Shown one piece after another: positions 1-9,869 of a stretch of 64,000 bases of DNA. This DNA comes from JASHPR01 sp963815375 (GTDB lineage: Bacteria; Actinomycetota; Actinomycetes; Streptosporangiales; Streptosporangiaceae), in contig CAWFGX010000001.1 of NCBI GenBank assembly GCA_963815375.1, positions 248,001 to 312,000 of the forward strand. The letters are read 5' to 3'. Both the position numbers and the translations under genes were made by a program. The stretch's first letter is position 1. Every line of letters begins with the position of its first letter. Under the pieces are notes generated by a model that did no database searches, had not been told where the DNA came from, and was given only the letters and a program-made list of their open reading frames with translations.

Positions 1-2
1 TG

Positions 3-372
3 CTCGACCTGTCCCAGCCGGTCGCGCTGCTGCTTGTCGCGGTCCTCCACTTCCTGCCCGACTACCCCGACGACCCGGCTGCTGTGGTCGCGTGAGCTGC
101 GGGAGGCGCTGGCACCGGGCAGCTATGTGGTGATCAGCCACGGCACCACCGACGGCCAGCCCGCGCACGTCGCCGAGGGCATGCGCAGCTATGCCCAGAC
201 CACCGCCGACTTCCAGCCCCGCAGCCACGCCGAGGTTCTGCGGTTCTTCGACGGCCTGGACCTCGTCGACCCAGGACTGGTGTTCGTCCCCCGGTGGCGG
301 CCTGATGATCCCGGCGAGGCCGGGCGCGCCCAGCAGATCGCGGCCTACGGCGGGGCAGGACGCAAGCCGTGA
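3..372 (+). pseudogene. SAM-dependent methyltransferase (DUF574 type), 3' part, frameshifted
   Basis: This is the C-terminal part of an S-adenosyl-methionine methyltransferase of the actinobacterial DUF574 (Methyltransf_19) family; the 5' end lies outside the window. Frame 3 reads LDLSQPVALLLVAVLHFLPD up to a stop at 93-95. Frame 1 then continues the same protein with RELREALAPGSYVVISHGTT and EVLRFFDGLDLVDPGL, ending GRKP at 372. The family motifs run straight across the two frames, so one base has been lost or gained near 85-93. The methyl acceptor of this family is not well defined. The family assignment is from recalled motifs; whether the shift is biological or a sequence error cannot be decided here. 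Confidence 0.7.
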
Positions 373-520
373 GCTGCAGCCGCGTCACCGTAACCTGCCC
401 GGCAGCCCGGCCGCCGGGCCGGGGCTGGCTGCCGGGCCGCCGGCAGCGGCGCTCGCCTGGCTTACCTTGGCACTGCGCCGCGGCCTGCAGCCGCAGCGCC
501 CGCCTGGCAGGGGGCGGCGC

Positions 521-953
521 ATGCAGCTGACTGCCATCTGTGAGCCGGCCGTCATCCGCCTGCCCGGCTGTAATCCGGTGCATGCCCGTGATGCCCGCCG
601 GCGTGCCCGCGTCCTGCTGGCCGCGTGGGGCCTGGGTGAGTGGGCCAGCGTCGGGCGAGCTTGTCGTCAGCGAACTTGTCGCCAACGCGGTCTGCCACGG
701 CAGCCGCCGGTCTGGATGACGCTGTCAGCCGACGGCGGAGTGCTGCGGGTGGAGGTCCACGACGGCGGTGCCGGCCAGCCCAGTCCGCAGGCATCCCGGC
801 AGCAACGATGAATACGGCCGCGGCCTGGCATTACTTGACGCCCTGATCGAGCAGCACGGCGGTGAGCGAGGCGTCGTCAGCGACCCGGACGGTCCTGGCA
901 AGACCATCTATGTGATCCTGTCCATGCAGACCACCCCGGCAGGCCCGCAGTGA
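521..953 (+). pseudogene. RsbW-like anti-sigma factor / ATP-binding protein, frameshifted
   Basis: A GHKL-type ATPase of the RsbW/SpoIIAB group, which in partner switching binds a sigma factor or phosphorylates a STAS antagonist. Starting at ATG 521, the N-terminus MQLTAICEPAVIRLPG is followed in frame 3 by the N-box SELVANAVCHGSR (about 663-708), back in frame 2 by the G1 box VEVHDGGAG (about 750), and in frame 3 by the G2 box GRGLALLDAL (about 820). The protein ends at TGA 951-953. All signature boxes are present in the right order but need three frame changes (about 650, 712 and 800). As written it is inactive; if the shifts are read errors it is a normal 140-residue kinase. It fits the sigma/STAS genes further along the window. 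Confidence 0.65.
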
Positions 954-1459
954 CCGGCCTCCCGCGCCGCACGAAACAAGCTAGGCGCAGCCGCGGTGCT
1001 GACAGCGGCCACGTCCGGCAACTGCACAAGCACGCTGGCCCAGGCGGCATCCATGAGAAGTGACCGCTCAATCGCATATCCGCACCTCCCGCCGTGCCCG
1101 CTGCTGCACGTACCAGGCTGGCTGGCCGGCCGCGTCATCGCGCTGCCTCATGGGTCTGCCGTCAGCCCTGACAGCAGCATCCGCCAGGGTCGTAACCCGG
1201 GCATTCCCCAGGCTGGGTACGCCGGGAGGGTGGCCCCCGTGCTGCCCGGACATGCCCGTCCGGCAGGGCTGCGCTGGCCAGGCCCGGCCATGACCGGCGC
1301 AGCCCTCGCCACACCGCTCCACCGGAACTCCCCCGCCCCTACGCCGGACCATCGGCTGTCGTCACCGCGCACCGCGCAGGCCCACGCGCCGCGGGCGGCC
1401 GGCTGTCCGGCTGCAGGCGGGAGTCCGGCCGCGCGGCTGGCGAGGAAGGCTGCGGACTC
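954..1459. other. intergenic, no gene recognised
   Basis: About 500 bases of GC-rich sequence between the RsbW-like gene and the GPP34 gene. Open frames exist on both strands but show no recognisable motif and no convincing ribosome binding site. Confidence 0.5.
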
Positions 1460-2105
1460 GTGACCGGCCTGAGCGGCACCGGACGGCTCGCCGATGACCT
1501 GTATCTGTTAGCGCATCACGAGGTGACCGGCAGGCCGCACCTGCAGCCGCGTGCCACAGGCCTTGGCCTTGCCGGCGCGCTGCTGGCCGAGCTGATGCTG
1601 GCGGGCAGCATCGGACTGCGCAGCGGGCACGTCGTGATCGCCAGAAACCGTCCGCCCGGCGATGGCCTGGCGCAGTCGGTGTTAAGCCTGATCGCCGGGG
1701 AACGAGAGCGGCACCCGGCGGGTGACTGGCTGCTGTTCCTGGCCCGCACCGCGCCGCACGATGTCGCCCAGCGCCTCGAGCAGTCGGGATACCTGACCAC
1801 GGTCACCGCGAGGCGGCCCTTTCGCTCTCGGCACGTGGGTCCCAGCCGACCCCAACTCCGCGTTCGCGCCGCTGCTGCGGGTCAAGTCGGCGTTAGACCC
1901 ATCCAGGCCAGCGACCACCCAGAACCTCACCCTGGCCGGGCTGGCCGCCGCATGCGGGCTGGGCCACCACCTCACGCTGTACCTGCCCGACGGCGCCCAC
2001 CGCCACATCCACAAGGCGACCCGCCAGCTGCACCCCGCCCTGCAAGACCTGATCGCCCACACCCAGGCCGCCGTCGACAGCGCCCTGCTGTCCCACCGCA
2101 AATGA
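1460..2105 (+). pseudogene. GPP34 (GOLPH3/Vps74-like) phosphoprotein, one frameshift
   Basis: Actinobacterial relative of the Golgi phosphoinositide-binding protein GOLPH3/Vps74. Bacterial members are common in Streptomyces-like genomes and probably bind membranes; their role is unknown. The GTG start at 1460 gives SGTGRLADDLYLLAHHEVTG, then LGLAGALLAELMLAG and DWLLFLARTAPHDVAQRLEQ, all typical. The frame breaks near 1815-1830. The rest (WVPADPNSAFAPLLRVKSAL, then LAAACGLGHHLTLYLPDG and AAVDSALLSHRK) continues in frame 3 to TGA at 2103-2105. Total length of about 215 residues equals a full-length family member, so only a single indel separates this from an intact gene. Confidence 0.75.
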
Positions 2106-2154
2106 AGCCCCTCTCGCAACCCACCCACCCACCCACTAGCCAGGAGAAAACCTA

Positions 2155-3669
2155 ATGTCCAGAACCCGTACCGCAGGACGCAGGCCCACCAGCATCTCCC
2201 GGGCGCTGGCCCGGGACCGGCTCGGCGTGCCCGCCGTGCTGTTCTTCGTCCTGGCCGGGGTCGCGCCGCTGACGGTGGCCGCCGGGGTTATCCCGTCGGC
2301 GTACGCCACGACCGGGCTGACCGGCATCCCGGCCGCGTTCATCGTCATCGCGGTGATCCTGGCTGTGTTCGCCACCGGGTACGTGGCGATGACCCGGCAC
2401 ATCACCAACTCGGGCGCGTTCTACGCCTTCATCGCCCGCGGCCTGGGCCGCACCATCGGCGTGGCCGCCGCGCTGGTCGCGCTGCTGTCCTACTCGCTTC
2501 CTGCAGGTCGGCCTGTACGGGGCGTTCGGCCCGAACGCCGCCAGCCAGGCCGCCGCCCACCTGGGCATCCACGCGCCGTGGTGGGCGTGGGCGCTGGGCG
2601 CCTGGGCGGTCATCACGGTGCTGGGGCTGCTGCGGGTCGACATCACCGGCAAGGTCCTGGGCGTGCTGCTGTGCGCCGAGATCACCGTCATCATCGCCGA
2701 GACCATCACCGGGCTCGCCCACCCGGCCGGCGGGCACCTCAGCTTCGCCACCCTGTCCCCGTCGGCGCTGACCTCGGCCGGGTTCGGCACGTTCGGCGTG
2801 CTGGCCGTCGTCGCCGTGCTCGGGTTCGTCGGGTTCGAGCAGGCGCCGGTGCTGGCCGAGGAAGCCCGCAACGCGCGGCGGACCATCCCGGTGGCCACCT
2901 ACCTGGCGCTGGGCATGATCGCCGTCGTCTACGCCGCGCGTCAGCTGGGCCATGGCCGCCCATGCCGGCGACAGCCACGTCGTGGCAGCCGCCGCCGCGC
3001 AGGGTCCCGGGCTGCTGTTCGGCCTGGGCGGCAGCAGCCTGCTGTCGCAGGCCGCGCAGTGGCTGTTCCTGACCTCGCTGTTCGCCGCCGCGCTGGCGTT
3101 CCACAACTGCGTCTGGCGGTACATGTTCGCCCTCGGCCGCGAGAACGTGCTGCCCGCCGCACTGGGCCGGACCGGCGGCAACAACATCCCCAAAGCCGCC
3201 TCCCTCGCCCAGAGCGCCACCGGCGCTGGCCGTCATCGTCGCTGTACGCGGTGGCCGGGTGGCAGCCCGATGACCCGGCTGTTCTTCTGGCTGCGGCACC
3301 ACCGGCGGGTTCGGCGTGCTGATCCTGCTCGCGCTGACCGCCGTCGCGGTCGATCGCGTTCTTCGCCCGCGACCCCCGCGGCGAGAACGGCCTGGCGGCG
3401 GCTGATCGCCCCGGCGCTGGCCGCGGTCCTGCTGACCGGCATCGTCGATCCTCGCCGTCACTGCACTACGGCACGCTGCTGGGCGTCGCGCCCGGCTCGA
3501 CCGCCGCCTGGGCGCTGCCCGCCAGCTACGCCGTGGTCGCCGTGATCGGCGCTGGCCTGGGGGCTGGTCCTCAGGATCCGCCGGCCGACCGACCTACGCC
3601 GCGATCGGCCTCGGCGCCCACGCCGTCACCGGCCAGCTCGCACCCGCCACCGGCCCGGCCCGGCCATGA
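2155..3669 (+). pseudogene. APC-superfamily amino-acid permease, multiply frameshifted
   Basis: Integral membrane amino-acid/polyamine permease with about 12 predicted helices. ATG 2155 follows an AGGAGAAAA ribosome site 3 bases after an AGC codon run. Frame 1 gives VPAVLFFVLAGVAPLTVAAG and FYAFIARGLGRTIGVAAALV. Frame 2 (from about 2500) gives GLYGAFGPNAASQAAAHLGI and VLGFVGFEQAPVLAEEARNA, the family signature. Frame 3 (from about 2945) gives WLFLTSLFAAALAFHNCVWR and RYMFALGRENVLPAALGRT. Further changes near 3230 and 3300 lead to ALHYGTLLGVAPGSTAAWAL and a TGA at 3667-3669. Five or more shifts in 1.5 kb is the densest damage in the window. Substrate cannot be inferred. Protein content is otherwise complete. 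Confidence 0.75.
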
Positions 3670-3705
3670 GCCGCCTGCCCAGGCGGTCTGCGCAGCCTGC
3701 GGCCA

Positions 3706-4312
3706 GTGACGCGCAGGGCCCAGTGGTCAGGCGCGGAAGCCGACATCGAGGTGCTCAGCCAGGTCATCGCCGACGCGTTCTTCGGCCTGCCGCCATCCCG
3801 GTGGCTGATCCCCGATGACGGCGCCCGCCGCGAGATCTTCCCCGGCTACTTCCGCATCTACGTCGAGCACGCCATGGCCAGCGGCATCGTCCACACCACC
3901 ACCGACCGCGCCGCCGCCGCGCTGTGGCTGCCCGTCAGCGAGCCCGCTGCCGCGGCCCGCCCGCCGGCTACGACGAGCAGCTCGCCGCCGCCACCGGCCC
4001 GTGGACCGAACGGTTCCGCGCCTTCGACGCCAGCCCTCGACCAGCACCACCCCGCCGGGACCGCCCACCACCACCTGGCCATCCTCGCCGTCCGTCCCGG
4101 CCGGCAGGGCCAGGGCATCGGCAGCCGCGCTGCTGCGCGCCTGCCACGACATGCTCGACCAGCATGGCACCCCGGCCTACCTCGAAGCCGCCACCCAGCG
4201 CACCCGCGGGCTCTACCTGCGCCACGGGTACGTTCTGCAGCCCGGCGCCCCGTTCTGCCTCCCCGAGGACGGGCCCGCAATGTGGCCGATGTGGCGGGAG
4301 CCGCAGCAGTGA
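3706..4312 (+). pseudogene. GNAT-family N-acetyltransferase, frameshifted
   Basis: Acetyl-CoA dependent N-acetyltransferase. The GTG start at 3706 yields a GNAT N-terminus with IEVLSQVIADAFFGLPPSRW and YFRIYVEHAMASGIVHTT. After two frame changes the central beta strand and acetyl-CoA loop appear as LAILAVRPGRQGQGIGS (about 4080-4125; the R/Q-x-x-G-x-G/A loop is RQGQGIG). A third shift leads to ALLRACHDMLDQHGTPAYLE and GLYLRHGYVLQPGAPF, ending at TGA 4310-4312. All four segments match one ordinary GNAT protein of about 200 residues. Substrate unknown. It lies 36 bases after the broken permease, so both could have been one transcript. Confidence 0.7.
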
Positions 4313-4447
4313 CCCCCCACGCCGCCAGCTCGCCGCGGCGACTGAGCCGGGGCTGCCGCATCCGAGCACGCAGGCAGCAGCCCGGCAGCGGGCAGCCGGC
4401 GATCTCGGTAGCCGGACGGTCCTGTACCGCGCGGCCGGGATGTTCTG

Positions 4448-5287
4448 GTGACCGCGGACATGCGGCCTGAGGCGGCCTGGGGTGCCCTGGCGGGTGCCTG
4501 GGACACCGCCGGGCCCGGCTGGAGTCAGCCTGTTGCTGACCGGCTGGTCGCGGTGGCGGGCCTGGGTCCGGGCATGAATGTCCTGGACGCCGGCTGCGGC
4601 ACCGGGGCGGCATCGCTGGCCGCCGCTCGGGCCGTTGACCCGGGTGGCTGGGTGCTGGGCGTGGACTGGGCTGCGGCCATGGTGCTGCGCGCCCGCAAGC
4701 AAGCCGCCGAAGCCCAGATTACCCGCATCGGGTTCACCTGCGAGGACGTCACCAGGCTGTTGTACGCGCCGGGCCTGTTCGACGCGGTGATCGCCTCCAT
4801 GGTCGTGCCCTATGTGACCGGACCGCAGGAGGCACTGGCGTCCTGGTGTGGCCTGCTGCATGAGCACGGGCGGCTGGCGTTCTCCTGGACAGGCGCTGAG
4901 GACCCGGCCTGGCAGCCGGCCGTCGACGCCGTAAACAGCTTCCTGCCACCACAGCAGCGATGGTCGGCTCATTCCAGACGGTGGACGGTCACCGAGGCCG
5001 AAGCGATGCTGCCCGACGGGATGACGGCTACCACCGTCATCGAGCCGCTCACGACCCGTTACACCAGCCCGGACCACTGGTGGCGCTGCGCCTGGACCCA
5101 TACGCCTGCCATCGCCTGGTCACACATACCCCCCACCCTGCGTGACCAGGCCCGGCAGGCCGCATTCGCGGTGCTGGCCTGCATTCAGCGGCCCGGCGGC
5201 TGGCTGGAACGTACCCGGACCGTCTGCTACACCACGGCGCGGCGTGCGCCGGCCGCCAGCGTCCCAGTGCCCAGAAACGGCAGCTGA
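4448..5287 (+). CDS. class I SAM-dependent methyltransferase
   Basis: A 279-residue soluble methyltransferase with an intact Rossmann fold. Motif I is VLDAGCGTGAASLAAARAV (about residues 44-62), followed by the acidic residue of motif II in VLGVDWAAAMV and a motif IV region FDAVIASMVVPYVTGPQEAL. The C-terminal half (SFLPPQQRWSAHSRRWTV, YTSPDHWWRCAWTHTPAIAW) resembles methyltransferases that act on small molecules, but the acceptor is not predictable. It starts with GTG and is one of the few undamaged genes in the first 5 kb. The preceding acetyltransferase ends 135 bases upstream. It could be UbiE/type-11 like; that is an assignment by fold only. Confidence 0.75.
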   Translation: MTADMRPEAAWGALAGAWDTAGPGWSQPVADRLVAVAGLGPGMNVLDAGCGTGAASLAAARAVDPGGWVLGVDWAAAMVLRARKQAAEAQITRIGFTCEDVTRLLYAPGLFDAVIASMVVPYVTGPQEALASWCGLLHEHGRLAFSWTGAEDPAWQPAVDAVNSFLPPQQRWSAHSRRWTVTEAEAMLPDGMTATTVIEPLTTRYTSPDHWWRCAWTHTPAIAWSHIPPTLRDQARQAAFAVLACIQRPGGWLERTRTVCYTTARRAPAASVPVPRNGS

Positions 5288-5657
5288 GGACAATAACTGC
5301 CCGGCCGGCGCAGCAACACCACTACCGCCTGCGCGGGCCGACCGCAGGCGCCCGGCCCGATACATGACCTGCCTGACCGCCACTTCCGGCCGGCGAGTCA
5401 GGCTGGCGTTTCGCGGCATGGCTCGGGCCGGGCCGCCATCTTCCCTGCAGAGACAGCCTTTGTTCTCTCAGCCGCTGGCACTGATACCGGCGCCGGTGAC
5501 AACAGCTATCTGCAAGCTCCGGCGCTGTATCTGGCCAGACCGGCTCTGCTGAATCAAGGACAACAAAAGAACGGGGGACGTAATGATTTCTTTCATTGGA
5601 ATTCATTATGCGAGAAAACGACCCGGGGGTCAGTAATCCTGAAAGGAGACATATGTC
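5288..5657. other. intergenic with a strong ribosome binding site for the next gene
   Basis: About 370 bases without a recognised gene. The last part is relatively AT-rich (5560-5650) and carries AAGGAGA at 5643-5649, nine bases before ATG 5658, which supports that start. Confidence 0.5.
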
Positions 5658-6542
5658 ATGGCGATTTTCGCTGAGCAGCTGCGGATTGCATCAGCCAACC
5701 TGCAAGAGGGCGGACTCGACACCGATACCGGCAGCGACGTCCGCTGGCACAAGACGATCGACGCCCTTGCTGGCTGGGAGCCGCACATCGTGCTGGTGCA
5801 GGAGATGCGGTCTCCCTCACCCCAGCACACGCTGCGCCAGCATCTGTACCGCACGGCGAACGCGCTGCGGATGACGCCCGTTCTCGGCCGGTCAGCCCGA
5901 GCCGGGCAGCGGGAATTACCCGGCGATACTGATCGCAGCCTGCAGCGGCCTGACGGTGCGGATGACGGGCCGTGGCCTGCGCCGGGAGCACCGCCGTGGT
6001 GTCATGCGCTGGTCCAGGTGCAGGGCATGGCTAACCCGATGCGGTTCTACAGCGTGCACCTGCCTGCCCGATCTGTCACCGCCCAGCTCGGCTGGGCTGA
6101 GTATCTGGCGAACCGGATCGCCCAGCTTGGTGAGCTGACGGTCGCAGGCGGCGACTGGAACGGCTTCTCCCGTGCTGACGCCGCCCAGCTCACCCCCCAT
6201 CACCTGGAGCACCTGCCACCCCACCTGATACCGCCCCGGATGCGGTACAACGCTGCCGGGGAACGCCTGCCCAGCTACGACGTGCACGACGTGCTGGACA
6301 GCACCGGCCTGATCGATGCTGCCGCGCACCTGCCACCCGACCGCCGTGACCCCCGGGAGCTGACACCAACCGGCCGCTCCGGCGCCGGCCGCATCGACCG
6401 GTTCTACACCACCCTCACCCTCACACCAGCGATCCGCGGCTACCGGCAGCAGAACACCGGCGGCAGCGACCACCACGCCATCCTGCTCACCATCGACCTG
6501 ACCGCAGCCGCCGCCGTGATCCCACGTGAGCCCCTCCCGTGA
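5658..6542 (+). CDS. endonuclease/exonuclease/phosphatase-family protein, internally frame-shifted segment
   Basis: EEP-superfamily phosphohydrolase of 294 residues, probably Mg-dependent and cytoplasmic (no signal peptide seen). Visible catalytic boxes: IASANLQEGG (Asn, residue 14), VLVQEM (Glu 49), YSVHLPA, GGDWNG (Asp/Asn, about 170) and SDHHAI (Asp/His, about 275). Between about 5890 and 5990 the conserved sequence GSGNYPAILIAACSGLTVR lies in another frame. The gene therefore carries two compensating indels, and residues about 77-112 of the open frame are not the family sequence. Substrate unknown; members cleave nucleic acids, phosphoinositides or sphingomyelin. Start chosen from the AAGGAGA site nine bases upstream. 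Confidence 0.65.
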   Translation: MAIFAEQLRIASANLQEGGLDTDTGSDVRWHKTIDALAGWEPHIVLVQEMRSPSPQHTLRQHLYRTANALRMTPVLGRSARAGQRELPGDTDRSLQRPDGADDGPWPAPGAPPWCHALVQVQGMANPMRFYSVHLPARSVTAQLGWAEYLANRIAQLGELTVAGGDWNGFSRADAAQLTPHHLEHLPPHLIPPRMRYNAAGERLPSYDVHDVLDSTGLIDAAAHLPPDRRDPRELTPTGRSGAGRIDRFYTTLTLTPAIRGYRQQNTGGSDHHAILLTIDLTAAAAVIPREPLP

Positions 6543-6633
6543 CAGGCCACAGCTGCCCGCCATATACGGCGCATCAGCCTGGCGCTTTCGGCGCGTTTCC
6601 CTGGGCAGCACCGGCCACACAGCGAACCACGGG

Positions 6634-8060
6634 CCTCCTGTGATGGACTGTGCAGCGAACGGTGTTTCTGGCCCGACACGCCGGGCTGAGGTCCGGCGGG
6701 ATGGGCACTGTGAGTGATGACATCGGATGCTGTGAATGCACACAAGAGAGACAAGAGTGACGAGGGGCGGCAGCTGTCGCCGGAGCAGGCCGCCGCGGCG
6801 GCGATGGTGGCCGAGGCCCGCCAGCGGGGCCTGGAGCTGACCGGCCCGGGTGGGCTGCTGAAGCTGTTCACCAAAAATGTGCTGGAAACGGCGCTGAACG
6901 AGGAGATCACCGAGCATCTGGGATATGAGAAACACCAGGCTGGGCCCGGGCGCCAGTCGGTGAATGTGCGCAACGGCGCCCGTTCCAAGACGGTTATCTC
7001 CGATGCGGCGGGCGAAGTCTGCATCGACGTTCCCCGCGACCGGGACGGGACGTTCGAGCCGCAGATCGTGAAAAAGAGGCAGCGCCGGCTGTCCGATGTG
7101 GACGAGATCGTGCTGTCGCTGTATGCGAAGGGATTGACGACGGGAGAGATCTCGGCGCATTTCGCGGAGATCTACGGCGCATCTATTTCGAGGGAAACCG
7201 TGTCCCGGATCACCGAGAAAGTCGTGGCCGAGATGGCCGAGTGGGCCACCCGGCCGCTGGATGCTGTGTATGTGGCGGTCTTTATCGACGCCATCATGGT
7301 CAAGGTCCGGGACGGCCAGGTGGCCAACCGTCCCGTCTACGCGGCCATCGGCGTCACCGTAGAGGGCTGCAAGGACGTGCTGGGCCTGTGGGCCGGCACC
7401 GGCGGCGAGGGCGCCCGGTTCTGGATGAGCGTGCTCACCGACCTGAAAAACCGCGGCGTCAAAGATGTGTTCTTCCTGGTATGCGACGGGCTGAAAGGGC
7501 TGCCCGAGGTGGTCGGGAATGTGTGGCCGCTGGCTATCGTCCAGACCTGCATTATCCATCTCATCCGCAATACGTTCCGGCTCACTTCCCGGCGGGATTC
7601 CGACGCGATCAAGCGGGACATCAAGCCGATCTATACCGCGCCCACCGCCCAGGCGGCTGCCGCGGCGCTGGATGAACTCGAACAGAAATGGGGTGATAAA
7701 TATGCGGCGATGATCCGGCTGTGGCGCAATGCATGGAACGAATTCATCCCGTTCCTCGACTACGACACCGAAATAAGGACGGTGATCTGCTCCACGAATG
7801 CGATCGAATCCCTGAATGCGCGTTACCGGCGCGCGGTCCGGGCCCGGGGCCACTTTCCCAGCGAGCAGGCCGCGCTGAAGTGCCTGTATCTTGTGACTCG
7901 CAGCCTGGACCCGACCGGGACAGGCCGCACCCGGTGGACGATGCGCTGGAAGCCCGTGATCAACGTCTTCGCCATCACGTTCGGTGACCGCTGGCCGGCC
8001 GCCGAGACCTACTAACCAGCCATGCCGGAAACACCGTTCGTGCTACAGACCCTCCTGTGA
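6634..8060 (+). mobile_element. complete IS256-family insertion sequence with flanking direct repeats
   Basis: The element proper spans about 6644-8050 (1.4 kb). Imperfect terminal inverted repeats of about 27 bases lie at 6646-6672 and 8024-8050; the shared inner core is GAACGGTGTTTC on the left and its complement on the right. Immediately outside is the 10-base direct repeat CCTCCTGTGA at 6634-6643 and 8051-8060, a target-site duplication (the family usually makes 8-9 bases). An intact duplication plus an intact transposase points to a recent, possibly still active insertion. Confidence 0.85.
6714..8015 (+). CDS. IS256-family transposase
   Basis: A 433-residue DDE transposase of the mutator-like IS256 family, full length. 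The catalytic triad is seen as VFIDAIMVKV (Asp, about 192), LVCDGLKGLP (Asp, about 259) and STNAIESLN (Glu, about 365). The conserved C2H2-like stretch CIIHLIRN and the C-terminal WKPVINVFAITFGDR are present. The GTG start at 6714 sits about 40 bases inside the left inverted repeat. The gene is unbroken, unlike the second, interrupted IS256 copy just downstream, and only distantly similar to the third copy at 39.9-41.4 kb. It catalyses cut-and-copy transposition of its own element. Confidence 0.9.
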   Translation: MMTSDAVNAHKRDKSDEGRQLSPEQAAAAAMVAEARQRGLELTGPGGLLKLFTKNVLETALNEEITEHLGYEKHQAGPGRQSVNVRNGARSKTVISDAAGEVCIDVPRDRDGTFEPQIVKKRQRRLSDVDEIVLSLYAKGLTTGEISAHFAEIYGASISRETVSRITEKVVAEMAEWATRPLDAVYVAVFIDAIMVKVRDGQVANRPVYAAIGVTVEGCKDVLGLWAGTGGEGARFWMSVLTDLKNRGVKDVFFLVCDGLKGLPEVVGNVWPLAIVQTCIIHLIRNTFRLTSRRDSDAIKRDIKPIYTAPTAQAAAAALDELEQKWGDKYAAMIRLWRNAWNEFIPFLDYDTEIRTVICSTNAIESLNARYRRAVRARGHFPSEQAALKCLYLVTRSLDPTGTGRTRWTMRWKPVINVFAITFGDRWPAAETY

Positions 8061-8391
8061 CTCCCAGCGATAGTTGGCGTTTCCCAGAGTTACTTGGCGT
8101 GGGCCGAGGTCACGGAAGCGATTCGCGTGCCCGGAGCGGGAGTGTCCGACCGTCTGTGTAAGTGATCGCGGCGGTCATGGGGTTGGGATTCGTCCGTCGA
8201 AGTAGATCGTGAACGCCTGGAGTGCCTGTTTCCAGCCGGCGCTGCGGACTCCGACGTTGCGGCCCCGGTAGTCCTCAAGGTTGCGGACAGCCAGGTAGAG
8301 CACTTTGAGGGCGGCCGGCTCGGAGGGGAACTGGCCGCGGTTGCGGGGTGACTTTCCGCAGCCGGGAGTTCATCGACTCGATCAGGTTCGT

Positions 8392-8651
8392 ACCCGGTAT
8401 GAAATGCCGTGGGTGCCCGTGTGTTGTTTCGCTGGCCCGGCTGTGGTGGCTGGGCATACGGTGCGACCGTCCGGAACAGGGGCGTCCGGGGAACACGTAT
8501 GGGCAGGCCGTTCTTGCACTGTGGGCTGCGAGCCCGTGTTAGTAGATGGCCGCTCCTGCGACTGGTCCGGCTGCGCTGTGAGCGCGTATCCGTAGGTGTC
8601 GTTCCGTCCCAGCGGTTCCCCATCGTCGGCAGTGGTGAAGGGAGCTGGCTG
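8392..8651 (+). ncRNA. candidate bridge-RNA region of the IS110 element
   Basis: The 260-base non-coding left end of the IS110 element. In this subgroup the left non-coding end is known to encode the bridge RNA that pairs with donor and target DNA. The call is by position only: I have not folded it, and no target-guide match was confirmed. Confidence 0.35.
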
Positions 8652-9869
8652 GTGGTCCGGTATATCGGCATGGATGTCCATCGTGAGTTCGCTCAGCTCG
8701 CGGTGGTCGAGGATGGCCTGGTCCGCGACGAGGGCCGGATCGGGGTAACGCCTGAGGCGCTTCGGGTGTGGGCAGCGGGTCTGCGGGCCGATGACCAGGT
8801 GGCACTGGAGGCCACCGGCAACAGCGACGCGATCGCGAACCTGCTGCTGCCGGTGGTGGCCAGGGTGGTGGTGTCCAACCCGTCCAAGACGCGCGCGATC
8901 GCCGAGGCGAAGGTGAAGACTGACAAGGTCGATGCGCGGATCCTGGCGCAGCTGCTGGCCGCTGACTTCCTGCCGCCGGTCTGGCTGCCAGATGAGCGGA
9001 CCCGGTGCCTGCGCCGGCAGGTGACCCGCCGGGCGCACATTGTGCGGCAGCGGACCCGGATCAAGAACCAGGTGCAGGCGATCCTCACCCGCAACCTGGC
9101 GCCCACGCCACCGGTGTCAGACCTGTTCGGCACCACCGGCCGGCACTGGCTGTCCCGGCAGGACCTGCCAGCCGATGAGCGCGCCAGCGTGCAGGCGCTG
9201 CTGCGCCAGCTGGACTTCCACGGCGCAGAGCTCGCCACCGTCGACCGGGAGCTCGCGATCGAGGCCCTCTCCGACCCGGTCGTGGCCCGGCTGATGACAA
9301 TCCCGGGCATCGACGCCATCGCCGCGATCTCGATCGTCGCGGCGGTCGGAGACTTCTCCCGCTTCGATGACCCAGACAAGCCGGTCGCCTATGTCGGCCT
9401 CAACCCTAAGGTCCGCCAGTCCGGGAACTCCGCCCCGGTGCACGGCCGGATCAGCAAGGCCGGGCGGGCCCAGGTCCGGGGTGTGCTAGTCGAGGCAGCC
9501 TGGTCAGCCTGCCGGGCACCCGGACCGCTGCGCGCCTTCTACCAGCGCATCCAAGCCCGCTGCGGCTTCCAGACCGCTGTGGTCGCCACCGCCCGCAAAA
9601 TGACCGTGCTGGCCTGGTACCTGGCCACCCGCGATGAGGACTACGCCTTCGCCCGGCCCGGCCTGGTCACCCACAAGCGCCGCAAGCTCGAGCTAACCGC
9701 CGGCGCGCCATCACAGCGCGGCAACCACCGCCAGCCCGGCGCGGCATACAACAACAAGCAACGACGCAACGAGGAAAGAGCTGCGGCGGAGCGAGCCGAG
9801 CACGCCTACCAGGTCCTCGTCGCCCACTGGCAGCAGAAGAAACCCGCCGGCACCCCCGGTTCCGCTTGA
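8652..9869 (+). CDS. IS110-family DEDD transposase
   Basis: About 405 residues from GTG 8652 (VVRYIGMDVHREF); ATG 8670 is an alternative. The N-terminal RuvC-like DEDD domain shows Asp in IGMDVH (residue 8), Glu in VALEATGN (about 53) and two Asp in KTDKVDARILA (about 92-96). The C-terminal Transposase_20 domain contains the helix-hairpin-helix TIPGIDAIAAISIVAAVG, YVGLNPKVRQSGNS with the conserved serine region, and AGRAQVRGVLVEAAW. Length and order match a complete, probably active family member. It recombines the element into target DNA, here into an IS256 gene. Confidence 0.9.
   Translation: MVRYIGMDVHREFAQLAVVEDGLVRDEGRIGVTPEALRVWAAGLRADDQVALEATGNSDAIANLLLPVVARVVVSNPSKTRAIAEAKVKTDKVDARILAQLLAADFLPPVWLPDERTRCLRRQVTRRAHIVRQRTRIKNQVQAILTRNLAPTPPVSDLFGTTGRHWLSRQDLPADERASVQALLRQLDFHGAELATVDRELAIEALSDPVVARLMTIPGIDAIAAISIVAAVGDFSRFDDPDKPVAYVGLNPKVRQSGNSAPVHGRISKAGRAQVRGVLVEAAWSACRAPGPLRAFYQRIQARCGFQTAVVATARKMTVLAWYLATRDEDYAFARPGLVTHKRRKLELTAGAPSQRGNHRQPGAAYNNKQRRNEERAAAERAEHAYQVLVAHWQQKKPAGTPGSA

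Noticed and set aside
5916..7853. 645-codon open frame on the minus strand
   Set aside because: It runs antisense through the EEP gene and the IS256 transposase, which have clear families. Its translation is rich in His/Arg/Pro/Gly with no motif, typical of antisense frames in high-GC DNA.
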